Source of the DNA: Cladobotryum mycophilum
Taxonomy: Eukaryota > Ascomycota > Sordariomycetes > Hypocreales > Hypocreaceae
Assembly: GCA_036429605.1 (NCBI GenBank)
Contig: JAVFKD010000004.1
Location: forward strand, 2,604,001-2,668,000
Direction: 5' to 3'
DNA length: 64,000 nt
In this document: positions 23,545-34,907 of the stretch, piece after piece
Layout: each line of letters starts with the position of its first letter
How positions within the stretch are numbered: the stretch's first letter is position 1
Made by a program: the position numbers and the translations under genes
The notes under the pieces: generated by a model
What the model was told of the DNA's origin: nothing
What the model saw: only the letters and a program-made list of their open reading frames with translations
Databases searched by the model: none

Positions 23545-24564
23545 TGTTTATAGATCGTCTTCCGGCCCGCGAGGTAACCGGCTCTTGTGCGTTGTGATGG
23601 GTTGTTGCAAAGAGGTGAGCGAGAAGAAAGAAAAAGGAATTTCCCTTGGACCTTCTCCAAGGCGTGCGTTGATCGAGAGAGGTAGGGGAGGGAGGGGGAG
23701 GATCGGTTCTTTTTTTTTCTTGAGGCGAGCGGAAGTGGGTGGGTATGTGGAGAGCAGAGCAGTGCAGTGTGGTGTGTGTGGGTGTTGAGAAGTTGCCCCC
23801 AAGGATCGTTCGTCGCCAATGTCTCGGTGGTTTTTTTCGCTTGTGTGATGGCGCAATGCCTGATCTCGTGGGAAGGGTGAAAGATGTTTCGTGGTCTGAG
23901 AGAAAGATGCGTCAAGGTGATTGATGATGAGGGAACTCGGGGATTCTGGATTAAGGGTGACGAGATGTGCGACCAGCCTGCAAAAGAAGCCATTTTGGTG
24001 TGAATCACGTGACCGCGGGGCTCCCCGGAAGGAGGTGGTGGCGTGTGTCAAGATGTCAGCCAGAAGTGAGTTTCAGGTTGTATCTACTAGGTATGTACGC
24101 ATAGGAAAAGGTACCGAATAGCAATTGATGAAAATATATTTGTATTTGATAAAATTAAAAGTTCAATTGTCAACAATTCAGCATTGTGATGGGGAAAAAA
24201 ATCGGGAGGTGGTCGCGAGTACATCACCATAGCTCCTCTTCTGGTACTGAGTCATGTACCTATAAACACATCCTCCGTTCCAGAGCGGCCGCCTCTCACT
24301 TCCGCCAACCAACACAACGAGGCAGCAAAACATGCAAAGAGAAAAAATAATCGTACGATAATTCAGAATTTCATTTCAATCTATCGCCATTCCCTTTAGA
24401 AGAAAAGAAAATGATAACCCAAGGGAATAAAATAACAGTAAACACAAAAAAATAATAGACCCCAGCTCTTGGGGATAATATGTACTCATACAAGTCATTC
24501 ATCCACATATCCATCCATCTATACACGTCCACCAACCCTTTTTTTTTTTTTTGGTATCAAAAAA
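23545..24564. other. 1.0 kb spacer, DHH1 promoter and acyl-CoA dehydrogenase 3' region
   Basis: Tandem minus-strand genes flank it. The part next to DHH1 (23545-24050) is GC-rich and probably its leader and promoter. The other end is A/T-rich with a T run of about 14 bases near 24539-24552 just after the dehydrogenase stop, consistent with a 3' untranslated region. Small open frames here show no family features. Confidence 0.5.
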
Positions 24565-26307
24565 TTACAGCTTCATGCCACCAAAGGTCTTGGCAACCTT
24601 CAAGCTCTGTCTCATGGAGAGATCCAGCATGATCTCCTCAGAGCCACCAGGGATGGCGTAGGCCCTGACATCACGGTACAGACGCTCAACCTTGCCGCCC
24701 TGGCCACCACGAGAGTAACTCAGACCACCGAAGATCTGACTGGCCTCACGGGCACAGAACTCAAAGGTGACGGTAGCCTGGGCCTTCAAGCTGGCAATGG
24801 GGCCACCGAGACGCAGCATGGCCTCAGTCTCGCCCATCTTATCACACTGGTAGATGAGGTTCTCGAGCCAGTTGTATGAAGCCTCGGTCTGGCGGGCCAT
24901 GTGAGCGAGCTTCATGCGAATGACGGGGTGGTCGATGAGCTTCTTGCCAAAAGTGCGACGCTTGCTGGCATACTTGACGGACTCCTCGAAGCAGACACGA
25001 GAGAAGCGGAGGGACTGGATGATGATTCCCATACGCTCGTGGTTGAAGTTGGTCATGATGACTGTAATCATGTTAGTTATATATGAACAATGATGATGAT
25101 GTTGATTTATGTAGCTTACCTCGGAACCCTTGGTTCTGCTTGCCGAGCAAGTTCTCGACAGGGACCTTGACATCCTCAAAGGTGATGTAAGTGGTACCGC
25201 TGGACCAGACACCCTGGCAGTCCATGCGACGGGTGGTGACACCGGGGCCGCGCTCAATAAGCAGCAAGCTGACGCCGTTCATGCCAGGTCCGCCAGTTCG
25301 GACAGCGGTGGTGAAGTAGTCGGACCAGATACCGTTGGTGATCCACTTCTTCTCGCCGTTAACAATGAAGTGCTTGCCGTCCTCGCTCAGCTTAGCCTCG
25401 CAAGTCAGGTTAGCGACATCGGAACCGGCATCGGGCTCAGTGATGGCCAAGCAGATACGCTTGTCACCAGCGAGGATACCGGGCATGATGCGGTCCTTGA
25501 GGGCCGGGGTACCGAACTTCATGACGGGAGGGCAGCCAATGCCGAAACCACCAATGACGTTCCAGACGAAACCACCGGAACCGGTACGGGACAGCTCGTC
25601 CGTGAGCAGCATCTCGTGGAAGAGATCCCAGTCCTCGGGGGCGACGGACTTGATGCCGGGGGCATACTGGGTGGGGTACTTGACACCAAGAAGACCGGCG
25701 AGGTAACCACGGCGACCCATCTCCTTGTAAATAGAATCGGGGACCTGCTTGGCCTCATCCCACTCGGTGACATGGGGCTCAATCTCGCTCTCGACCCACT
25801 CTCTGACCTCGGCGCGGAGAGCAGCGTGTGTCTCATTGTAGTAGGGGGAGTGGTACTAATAGGAGCGTCAGTGTTAGCTACGGTAAAAAGATGTCTTGCG
25901 CGCGCCAAATCACTTACGTTCTGGTACCATGAGGGATCGCCAAAGGGAATCTGGTCACCAAAGGCCTCCAGAGGCTCAGAGTCCTCCTCGCCGCCCTCCT
26001 TCTTCTCGCGGGGCTTGGCAACCTCGAGGACCTCTTGCTTGGGCTCCGGCTTGGGCTCCTCCTTGGGCTTGGTGTCTAGGGAGCCGACCTGCAGCTTGGC
26101 CTTGTACTTCTTGAGGATGCCCTCGTTGTGGTACTTCCAGAACAGCTTGGAGGCGTCCTTGCCGGCCACGCGCTGGAGGATCTTCTTGCCGCCAGGGTGG
26201 TCGTCCTGGAAGGTGGTGATATCGTAGACGTCGCCATCGATGGTGATGTACAAGTTGTCAGACTTATTATGCGACGCAACGTCGGCGGCTGTGAAGATCT
26301 TTGACAT
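24565..26307 (-). CDS. Cytochrome b5-acyl-CoA dehydrogenase fusion protein
   Basis: Three exons, complement(24565..25061, 25120..25855, 25918..26307), give 540 residues. Residues 1-75 are a cytochrome b5 domain with heme ligands H37 (HPGG) and H60 (FWKYH). A charged linker rich in K, E and P spans about 76-110. The rest is an acyl-CoA dehydrogenase: the LAITEPDAGSDVANL flavin/substrate segment, the GEKKWITNG block, and the C-terminal helical domain with RTFGKKL and IFGGLSYSRGGQG. It should oxidise an acyl-CoA to the trans-2-enoyl-CoA, with the b5 domain as a built-in electron carrier (inferred). The C-terminus GGMKL resembles, but does not meet, the usual SKL-type peroxisome signal, and no mitochondrial presequence is visible. 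Splice sites (GTAAGT/GTAAGC donors) keep frame. Confidence 0.93.
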
Positions 26308-27928
26308 TATGGAGGATTTTGGGGGGAGGGATGAAGATTAGTATGAAGATATGATGGAGATGAGAGGAGGAATGGAGAAAAGAAAGGATGGAGAGATGGA
26401 GAGACGGAGAGAGAGTATTAAGAGAGAGAAGAATTAAATCCTGGAGCTCAGATTCTTTTTGTCTACCAACTTATTTAAACTTGTCATCGGCAATACGTCA
26501 ATCACATGCTTAGCCTGCCTCTTGTCATTTTTTTTGGAGCCGTCCGTAACCAGAAGAAAACATCCATGGACGGGATCCACAGGCTTGCACCTCCGGATTT
26601 TCCCCCACAACGTACGGAGCACTAACGCAGGATAAGTATGGAAGAATAATTTGGCTTGTCTGTCCTTGCTCCTTGTCTCCAAAACGTGGCGGGTTGTTGG
26701 TCATGTGCCTTCACGGGCGGTGTTGGCCGGGCTAGTTAGTACCGGGGGGAAGGGGGGTTCTGTCAGTCAGCTACGGACAAGTAGGTGAAGGACATTAAGG
26801 AGGGAGGGCCAAGCGAGTGCATCCGGCATGTGAAAGGCACTGAACACAAACGTTGAAAGTCTCTCCTGGATCTCCGACCTTTTTGATGTCATGAGACCGC
26901 CCGCGCTCCACACACCCCCCGGGGGATCCGTTTTGTGGGGGAGAATGCCGAGGCTCTTCTCCAAAACCGCCAGCTCCAAACCTCCAGTGCTCCCACGCTC
27001 CACTCCACGAAAGTCCACTGAATCTTTAGTGAGTGTGGCCCCTGTCAATATGCCCAGTCCAGTCAGGGCGTCAGTATTGCCAACCTCACAACCTATGGAC
27101 GGCCCCCCCAACCCCCTAATCCATGGACCCCAATCCATCCATCCATCCATCCCATGTGCTTCTAGAAACGGTGCGTCCTCCGATATGAACAACCCAGATG
27201 GATCTCAACGAATCCTACCTCAAAGTAAGACTCGATGCAACCCGTCCCTATATCTAAGTCTTTTTTTCGGTCAAACAGGACAAGGAAAAGAAAAAGAAAG
27301 AAAAAAAGAGACTGAGAAAATCTTTACGGAGTAATCAGAACCCCCAATTACTGCCGCTCCCGGTCGGTCAACAGCACGTTTCATGTGAAGATGCCCATGC
27401 GTCCCCCCTCCTCCCCCTTCTCCCTTCTGGATTACCCCAATAAAATCACCACAGCAGACCCTGGCATTTTCTCCAGCACCATGACTTGTGGTGCTTGTCC
27501 GCTTTTGCCTCAGTACCTGCATGAGGCGCATGAGAAAGGACATGGGGTATCTTACTGTGTTTTGTACTCCATACGCATAGGGCATCTACATACACAAACA
27601 ACCATGGAACTAAACACGGAGATGCCGTCCAGACGTTACACAGCACCATCTGTCTCATCTGTCTCAACAAAGTTATAGCAACGTTGATTAATTAATTCAA
27701 CATCATGAGCAGAAACCAAATACCGAGCTATATTACCATCACACGCCAAAAACTCCATGCTTTGCTGCCGTAGCCAAGCCATCCATGTGAACCCTCCCTC
27801 CCCTCAGGCACCCAGTATGTCGATCTGTAACATCACAATGCCCAATGCCCATTTTTTGTCCATTCGGCAAACAATAACCCCAATCGTAAAACCACATGTT
27901 ACATTTCCCCAATTGAAGTCCACCCACC
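26308..27928. other. 1.6 kb spacer
   Basis: The first 120 bases beyond the dehydrogenase start are a GA-rich block on the plus strand (CT-rich on the coding strand), a typical fungal leader or promoter. One exact TACGGAGTA lies at 27325-27333, and TACTCCATA occurs near 27567. CCATC repeats lie near 27136-27152. The stretch near 27900 should contain the FEN1 3' region. No coding frame is convincing. Confidence 0.45.
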
Positions 27929-29237
27929 TCAAGCACCGCGAGGTCTTGCCTTTGCCGCCGCCTTTTCCTTCTTCTCCATTTTCATCTTCTTCTTCTTTTC
28001 TTCATTCTTCTCCTCTAGCTTCCGCTTGTGCGCCGCCTTTTCTGCGTCCGACTTGGGAACTGGCTTGAAGAAGCCCTCCAAACGAGCCTGTTGAGAGCCC
28101 TTGAGATTCTTCTCCAACCGCGCGCCGGCACTGCGAACACGATCTTCCGAGAATCCCTTCTCGGTAACGAGGAACTGCACGAGCCCATCGATATCAGGCT
28201 TCTCCCACTTGAAGTCGCAGAGAGGGTCCTCCGCCGGTCGTACGTCCGGTTTGAAGAAGAGCTCTCTCGCATCCTTGTATGGCCAGTCCTCCGGTAAAAC
28301 ATATTTCTTCTTGGGATCTTGTTCTATGGCCTCGACAACTTTTTCCAGCGAGCCGTGCTCTCGAATCAGTTTCAGGGCTGTAGAGGGGCCAACTTTGGGA
28401 ACCGGGTCTAGGTAATCGCAGCCGAGCAGAATGCAGAGATCAACAAACTAGTAAAAATCCGGAAGTCAGGGTCACGTTTCAAGATGTCAAGAGATAAGTT
28501 GGAGACAAGTTCATACCTGGTTGCGCTCCATACCTAGACCCTCCAAAACCTTGTTCAGATGAATCTCCTGAACAGGCTCCTTTCTTTGTTCGCTGTAGGT
28601 GAGATGACGCAGCAGAATTGGCGTGTTGAAGCATAGCGTGTCCATATCTTCACTCGCCGCCGCGTAGACCTTGCCAGCCCTCGCCAGCACCGCACACTGT
28701 GCCTCTGCTTCGGTGGGCGCAATGATGAAGGGGATACCCATGAGTTTGAGAAGTCGCTGGCACTCGGCGTTGTGCTCTCGAGTTACTCGCACCGTTCGCC
28801 TGGAGAACTTTTCAATGTCCTCCGCTGTTCCGGTTTCCTTGGCTTCCTCGAGGCCCTCGGTAGCTTCCTGCTTGCGCTGGAATCGCTTCGCCAACTCGCC
28901 CGACTTGAGCTTCGGCGGGGCACCATCGAAAACGTAGAGAGGCTTGATTCCATTGTCAACCATTCGCAAGGTACGGTAGAACATGCCCATCAGATGAGAT
29001 GTCGTTTCGCCACTCTCGTTTGTGAGTTGCTGGCCATCGGATCGTACGGCAATGAGGAAACTGTAGATGCTCATAGAGGCATCCTGTATCGTGTCAGCTG
29101 GGCGTGAACACAAGGTTATAATGTTGTTTCGAACGTACAATGGCGACTTTGCGACCAAACTGGTTCTTGATCTCGCCTTCTTTAATGGAATCCGGAGCTT
29201 CATCCTTGATGATGGAGAAGAGCTGCTTAATACCCAT
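27929..29237 (-). CDS. FEN1: Flap endonuclease 1 (Fen1/Rad27)
   Basis: Three exons, complement(27929..28447, 28517..29083, 29139..29237), give 394 residues, the normal family length. Fen1 cuts 5' flaps in Okazaki fragment maturation and long-patch base excision repair in the nucleus. The N-terminus MGIKQLFSII starts right at the processed glycine that contacts DNA. Catalytic acidic residues are in place: D34 (DASMS), D86 (FDGAPP), E158 and E160 (TEAEAQ), D179 and D181 (EDMDTL) and D233 (GCDYLD). The PCNA-binding box QARLEGFFKP lies near 340-350, followed by a lysine-rich nuclear targeting tail. Introns of 55 and 69 nt have GTACGT and GTATGA donors. Nothing is missing. Confidence 0.97.
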
Positions 29238-30340
29238 GATTGCGTATTGAATCCCTGTAGCAAGAATCAAGATGTATATCTTCTCGACGTGTGTGAGAGA
29301 GAGAAATATTGAAAAAAGAAAATGGTTGAAAGAGCCCACCAACACAATCGATCAAATTCTTCAGTGCAAGGGAGCTCGTTAAGCCAGGCTTCCAACGCAA
29401 CACGCGAAGCCAAAAAGGTGCATGACGCGCCCCGTCGCGAGTCTATGCAGGGATCTTAAGTGGTCTCCACTTTTATGTACTGCGCGTCAACTCGTGCTTC
29501 GTACTGAGTACGGAGTACATACAGCCAAGTTGAGGGAAGATGGAGGACTTGATTGCTACGATATATATACAAGTGTTTCTAGACGCCATTGCTCATATTG
29601 ATTTTGCTCGTTATTCTCAAATTCTATGATTCATCTGTTTATTCTTAATTTCTCTAACTGTTGCCTAACCCCCACAGCTTTCTTCTCTATCGCCAATGTC
29701 CCACAGGTAGCTTCAGTCAGGTCAAGCATGAAATTGATACATTCACGATACATGACATAACGATGAGATATCATTTACTCAGAGACTATGCATATATCAA
29801 TAGCAGATTGATGAATAAAAAATGGAATATGTCTCGATGGTCACCACCCCCTGTCAAGGCCATGCATCCCCCGCTGTCCTGCTAACAGCTCCATCAGAAA
29901 CAAGCAAATGGATGCTCGTCCCCTCAAGAATCGTCGACAAACAGACAGCAGATAACAGAATGCCCCTCAGACCGGGAAAGCAAATGGTTTGGTTGTGAAA
30001 CGTTTCCCTCCCTCCCGCCTCGTTTGTAGATGCCATCGAGTTTGTTTGTTTGATATACCGCTCGGAATACAGAGCAGTCAAGGATGAGTCTCGCCTTGCG
30101 CTCCACCTTGCCGTGCGGAAACGTTCATTCACATGTGGCAAGCATAAGGAAAGCATTTTACTTCACTGCGAGACTCGACTTTGCCCGTGGGCAGGCGAAT
30201 TCATATGCTTTTTTGAGCCCCTTAACCTCATATTAATTCGGGGTATCGTACATCCTGCCGTCCCGAAATGACCCAACGCCGTCATGCATCGAAATCGCGG
30301 TATATCCTGTTGTTGTCAGCTACCTTGCCAAATCACCGAT
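29238..30340. other. 1.1 kb spacer, FEN1 promoter side
   Basis: Separates FEN1 from the stop of the NUP37-like gene (tandem, minus strand). It contains GTACTGAGTACGGAGTAC at 29501-29518, which holds one exact TACGGAGTA, about 270 bases upstream of the FEN1 start codon. The remaining sequence is A/T-rich in the middle (29560-29830). No gene is supported. Confidence 0.45.
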
Positions 30341-32535
30341 TTAATCCTCCTCAAATAACACCTTCTTCCTTCCGCTTCCCCGATTATCCTCCATACTGTC
30401 CAATGCATGATCAATCTCCATAATATCAAGCATTTCCGCCTCAACATCTCGCCCAGTCGAATCCACGCTGGCATCTGCCGCCGCGCTCAACGTACTGGTA
30501 AAGTCAAAGCCAACGCGAGGCCGAGAAGGCATGAACAGAGAGTCATCTGCCCTGTCCGTTGCATCATTGAAGTCACCTATGGGCTTCATCCTCAGTGTTC
30601 CCGGCTTAACGGTACTCAGGTTGAAAGACAGACCGGTTGACTTTTCTTGTTTCCCGTGAACAATAATGGCATCTGATTTGTCTCCTCGTGAAAAGAGACG
30701 ATTCCGGCGACTGGTAACAACATCGCCAATCTTCTTTCCGGGGCCGTCTTCACCCTCCCGTACAATGACTAGTCTTGACTCTCCACGAATCAGAATATCA
30801 ACTGGAAGGCCGCCATCATCCACAATGCTTTCGCCGTTTCGTGATGAGTCCGCCACAAGGCCAACGCCGCAACATCGCTCTCCCAGAAGCCCTGTAGAGA
30901 GGTCCAGCAGCTTTACCATCCTTGTTGGCTGAGCTCCACTAAAAAGATTGACACCACCACCAGATCCCTTGCGAAGCTGCGAATCCCAGAAGCGCGAAAC
31001 ACCGGGGATGACACAAACATGCTCTAATCCTCCCACCCAGAGGACTAGGCTTTCGTCTTGAAGTGCCTTTCCAGCAGAAGGGAGTGCAATGACTTTAACC
31101 CCCATGAACCATAGCCAGACGATCAAACGTGGCAGCCGAACTAAGAGATGCCGTGGCTTGTCGTCGAGTATGAGGTGTCATCGGGGCGAATTCGCCAGCA
31201 TGGTTCTCCTTTTGCTGAGTGGCTACACTGCGCAGTGAACTTGTGCCTTCGACGTAGCCAGAGACACTAAACGCGGTCAAGGCGGCTCCCTGAACACCCG
31301 ACTTGAGCTTATTCGACATGGCAGCTGTCGATTGCAGGGGCCTAGCACCATCAATGTCCCAAATACCCCACATGCCATCGGCTAAAAGGGCAAAGACGGC
31401 ACGGCCGTGCGATATCCATACAGCATCCAAAATTGGTTTCCTAGAAGTAGATGGCCTCGCAAATGGCTGGTATAGTGAAAGAAGCCAAGAGCCTTGCGCT
31501 GGGAAAGGACCTGTAATATCTTGATCGGATGTCGAAGAAGAAAGCGCAAAATCGTATATTCGGACAGCATGGGGAGAAGATACTGCCAAGAGTTGAGTGG
31601 TATTTGTGGGGTTGAAAGAAATGCTGGTCAGAGCCACTGGCAGGAACTCTGTTTGGAAAGGCTCAATTGGTCGACCAGAGGCGACATTGTCCAGTGGAAC
31701 ATCCCACAGATGTAGGACGCCAGAGGCTTGTCTTGAATGGGAAGCGATCACGACCCTCGCTGGTCTACTTGACGGCTCGGAAGGCTTTGGTAGGACTAGA
31801 CTTATCGCCAGCCCTTCGCTATACTTCCTCTGGCCACCAAGAAGGACCAAGGTCTCTCCCCAAGCCCCGGAACCAGCCTTTCCAGCAAAAAGATCCATCC
31901 TTAGATCCGGTCTTGCCTTGCTCTCGGGTGACGGCGGTGTTAGAGGTAAGGTAATCAGGTAGACGTCGTTTGTAACACATGAAACAGCGAAGACGATCTT
32001 CTCGGACAGGATTGGGGCCCCCTCAGATCCCGCTTCGCTGGCAGGGCATGGGACCAGCGGCATTACGGCCACGTGCAAGACTGCTGCTCCCAACGCCAAA
32101 TCCAGAGACTGTGTGATTTCAGGATAGGGGTTGCTTCGATAAGATCCTCAAACTCCGGTTTGTCTACGAACTTGGGCGCTGCCTGTGATTTAGCCGGTGG
32201 TTCTTCGTCATCCGAATCGATGATCATAACGGCATCATCAGTGGCCCCATTGCGCTGCTCCTTTGGTGGCGCCGGCGGTTGCTTCTTTGCTGCCTTGAAC
32301 CGTCGGCCGCCTCGCCAGACAACGGTAACGCCATTCTCGTGTCCATAGATTAAGATGGTAGCTCCTTGCGGCGACTGAACGGGGTATGTTTGCACATCGT
32401 TTACTCGGCGGGAAAGATTGTATCTGATAGCGTTCAGGTTAGAATGCTGAGTGCAATTTGTTTGATGCTGGGTACTCACGTAAACTGGGTGTTCTGCGCT
32501 GTGCGACGAATTCGAGGAATCATGGGTAGACCCAT
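30341..32535 (-). CDS. Nup37-like WD-repeat nucleoporin, frame broken twice
   Basis: Exon 1 is complement(32480..32535) (MGLPMIPRIRRTAQNTQFT); a 56-nt intron follows and the rest runs 32423 to 30341. The start of exon 2 (YNLSRRVNDVQTYPVQSPQG, then IYGHENGVTVVWRGGRRF) and the beta-propeller-like segments fit fungal Nup37 of the nuclear pore Y-complex; the assignment is from memory of the family. The protein should be about 710 residues, with an acidic insert near 100-120 and a C-terminal tail ending KKVLFEED. The frame shifts twice. At G4 32127-32130 one base seems missing: adding it gives EATPYPEITQSLDLALG. At C5 31099-31103 one base seems extra: removing it joins RLAMVHG to VKVIALPS. The first shift could also be a 59-nt intron with a weak GTAGAC donor; the second could not. 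Confidence 0.6.
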
Positions 32536-33958
32536 TGTGAGAGAAGCTGGCAGGGTGCAGCACACCCGGTGCGGAATAATTTGGAGATATGTTAGCTGTT
32601 CTGACTTTCAATCTTCAGTTCATCATTCCTTGTTGGTAAAGTAGTGAAATAGTTTAGCTTTCTCAATTGGCTTGCTAAGGTGATGCGTCGTCTTGTTTGG
32701 GAACTTTTCTTGACGCGCCAGGGTCCACGAGGCAGCGAAGCTCTTATCTGTATCACGTGATGAGGTGGATGGGTTCGACCTTAACCTAGAGTCATGATTT
32801 CAAAGTCAACGGCAGCTTTTCATTCCCTATTGTCTTCTTACTTGGTACTGGTATGATCATATGTTCTAATTGTGTAATCGTGTGAAAGTGGTGTATTTGG
32901 GTTTAGTTGTTTTTATCTATAACGTTGATACCTATGTAACGGTGGTGGTGAGTTGTGAGTTTGAATATCATGCTGAACCAAAACAATACCAGGATATGTC
33001 AGACATTTCAGCTGTGATGAATATTCTCGCCAACAACATATCCAGGTGAAACATAAAAGGCGTAGAATTACACAGCCAATACTATGTTGCACCCTTTTAC
33101 AAGTATCGTAGTCTCATCACGAATGACTCTTCTCACTGATTACGCATAGAACACTGTGCGGTGACGGCGAGCACATCAGAATGGTTTTGGATTCTCTAAA
33201 TAATCATTGATTGTACCGCTTCACCTACACGGAGTAGAAGTTGTTTGTTCACCAATTCCTCCGACTGTGTGGTTCTGTTTAAACATAACAGTGCTTGCTA
33301 CTATGCGCAAACCTTACATACAAACCCGCCCGAGTTCCATCGGTCCACATTTGAGAAATACAGGAAGCAAAGAACACAGTTAGCAACCATATTTTATCCT
33401 CTCCCAACTTCTCCTCGCTCGCTAATGTTCTCATTTTCCTCATACACGCCAAAAAAATGTTGATATTTTTCAACATTTCATCTATGCCTCTCCCCACCTA
33501 CAGAAAAAATCTGCTATACTGGAGATTCCCAAAAGGCAAGGCCATGGGGAGTCATGCGCCGCCGGAACAAGCACGTGTTTCATCAGCGTCCGTGTTCATC
33601 TCCCATGCCTAAAGCCCAAATATGAGGGGAGGAGTGGATTGTCGAATCCCTCACCCTCTGATCGTCAGAATTAAAATGTATGATGATTGAATTGGACACG
33701 AAAGGAGTGGACGGCGTAGGGTAGCCGAGGTGCGATGTGAAGATTGATAAACCCATTCATTTCCCTCAAAAAAACAAAATCTATCCCTACGCCAGAAAAA
33801 AGTTCAAAACGCCGTTAGGTCGTCGACCTGTTGGCCAACCAAATGGACATGAGCTGCCATCCCGATAACGCCGTAAATGCCCGTGATTGGAGGTGATATT
33901 TATGAGTGTGAATGAAGGCAGATTCGCTCGTCGTTACTTGATAAAGGGTATTGCTAGA
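32536..33958. other. 1.4 kb spacer
   Basis: Between the NUP37-like start and the WSC stop, both on the minus strand. A/T-rich with scattered short frames of no recognisable character. It holds a CACGGAGTA variant near 33228 and should contain the WSC gene's 3' untranslated region at the right end. Confidence 0.45.
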
Positions 33959-34907
33959 TCATGCGTTGGTGACCTAAAACTCGATTGTTAGTCATCGAAC
34001 TCATTGATTGATGTGTCCAAATATGGATATTACTCACCCTTAGAATCCGTCGCGAGTAGTCTTCATTGTCAGCAATGCTGCCATCGCTAAGTCGTCGATG
34101 AGCCAGGATGGGATCAAGACGAGAATCGGTCATTGAGATGCTGCCGTTCGTAGAGGGGGCTTGGAGCCGTTGATGAAGGCATTGACAGCTGCATTTCTAC
34201 GATGTTCCTCTTCGATCTCGGCATTTCGCCTCCGCCTCACCAGGAAAAAGCATCCTCCTACGATGCCGGCAATCACGGCCACTCCAGCAACGGTACCGGC
34301 AACAATACCAGCAACGCTAGGTCCGTCGTCCTTTTCTGGCGGTGGGGTTTCTGTGGGCGTCTGTGTTTGGCTGGTGGCAGCAGAAGTACCGGTGGTGGGA
34401 TCGGCTGTCTTGGTTGGAGCGGCAGCAGTAGTAGTTGTTGATGTAGAAGCAGGGGGGCTCAAGGAAAGGAGGGTTGACGTTGACGCCTGTATTCCAGATT
34501 GAATAAAATCCAGGTTGACCAAGACCACCACAGGCTTCCTTTCCATATGCAGGACAAGCAAAGGAACAATCGCTGTCGTGTGCCAAATCATCCAGTGGTG
34601 GATAGGCATAACCACAGTAGCACATGCTTCCTTGCAAGGCGATAACGAAATATTTGTCCTTTGCGCACTTTGTATTGCATGATCCCGAAGAGACGTCAAG
34701 ACCATTCATTTCCATTGTCATATTGCCTTTGGATTTGAAGCAACCTTGTGATCGGAACGCGTTCAACGTGGGGACTTGAGATGGCTGCTGCAGACCCGCG
34801 CGAACAACATGGCTGACCTTGTGGGCTTCGGTATGAGTGATGGCGATGGCCGAGCAAATGTGGGAAACCGCCACCAAGGCTCCCGAGATAAGTGTTGTGG
34901 TCTTCAT
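33959..34907 (-). CDS. WSC-domain transmembrane protein, frame broken twice
   Basis: Exons complement(33959..33973, 34038..34907), about 294 residues after allowing for two one-base indels. A signal peptide (MKTTTLISGALVAVSHICSA) is followed by one WSC domain (GCFKSKG to GFYSIWNTG) with its conserved cysteines, a Ser/Thr/Pro-rich stalk, one membrane helix (GIVAGTVAGVAVIAGIVGG) stopped by RRRR, and a short cytoplasmic tail. This is the layout of fungal cell-wall stress sensors of the WSC type, although enzymes also carry WSC domains. The frame changes at G6 34452-34457 (one base too many: correction gives FLEPPASTSTTTT) and at G5 34155-34159 (one base missing: correction gives KPPSTNGSISMTDSR). 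The last 15-nt exon (VTNA) follows a 64-nt intron. Start at 34907. Confidence 0.8.

Noticed and set aside
25130..26227. 365-residue plus-strand frame opposite the acyl-CoA dehydrogenase
   Set aside because: It is antisense to conserved exons and crosses both dehydrogenase introns; its composition reflects the complement of GC-rich coding sequence.
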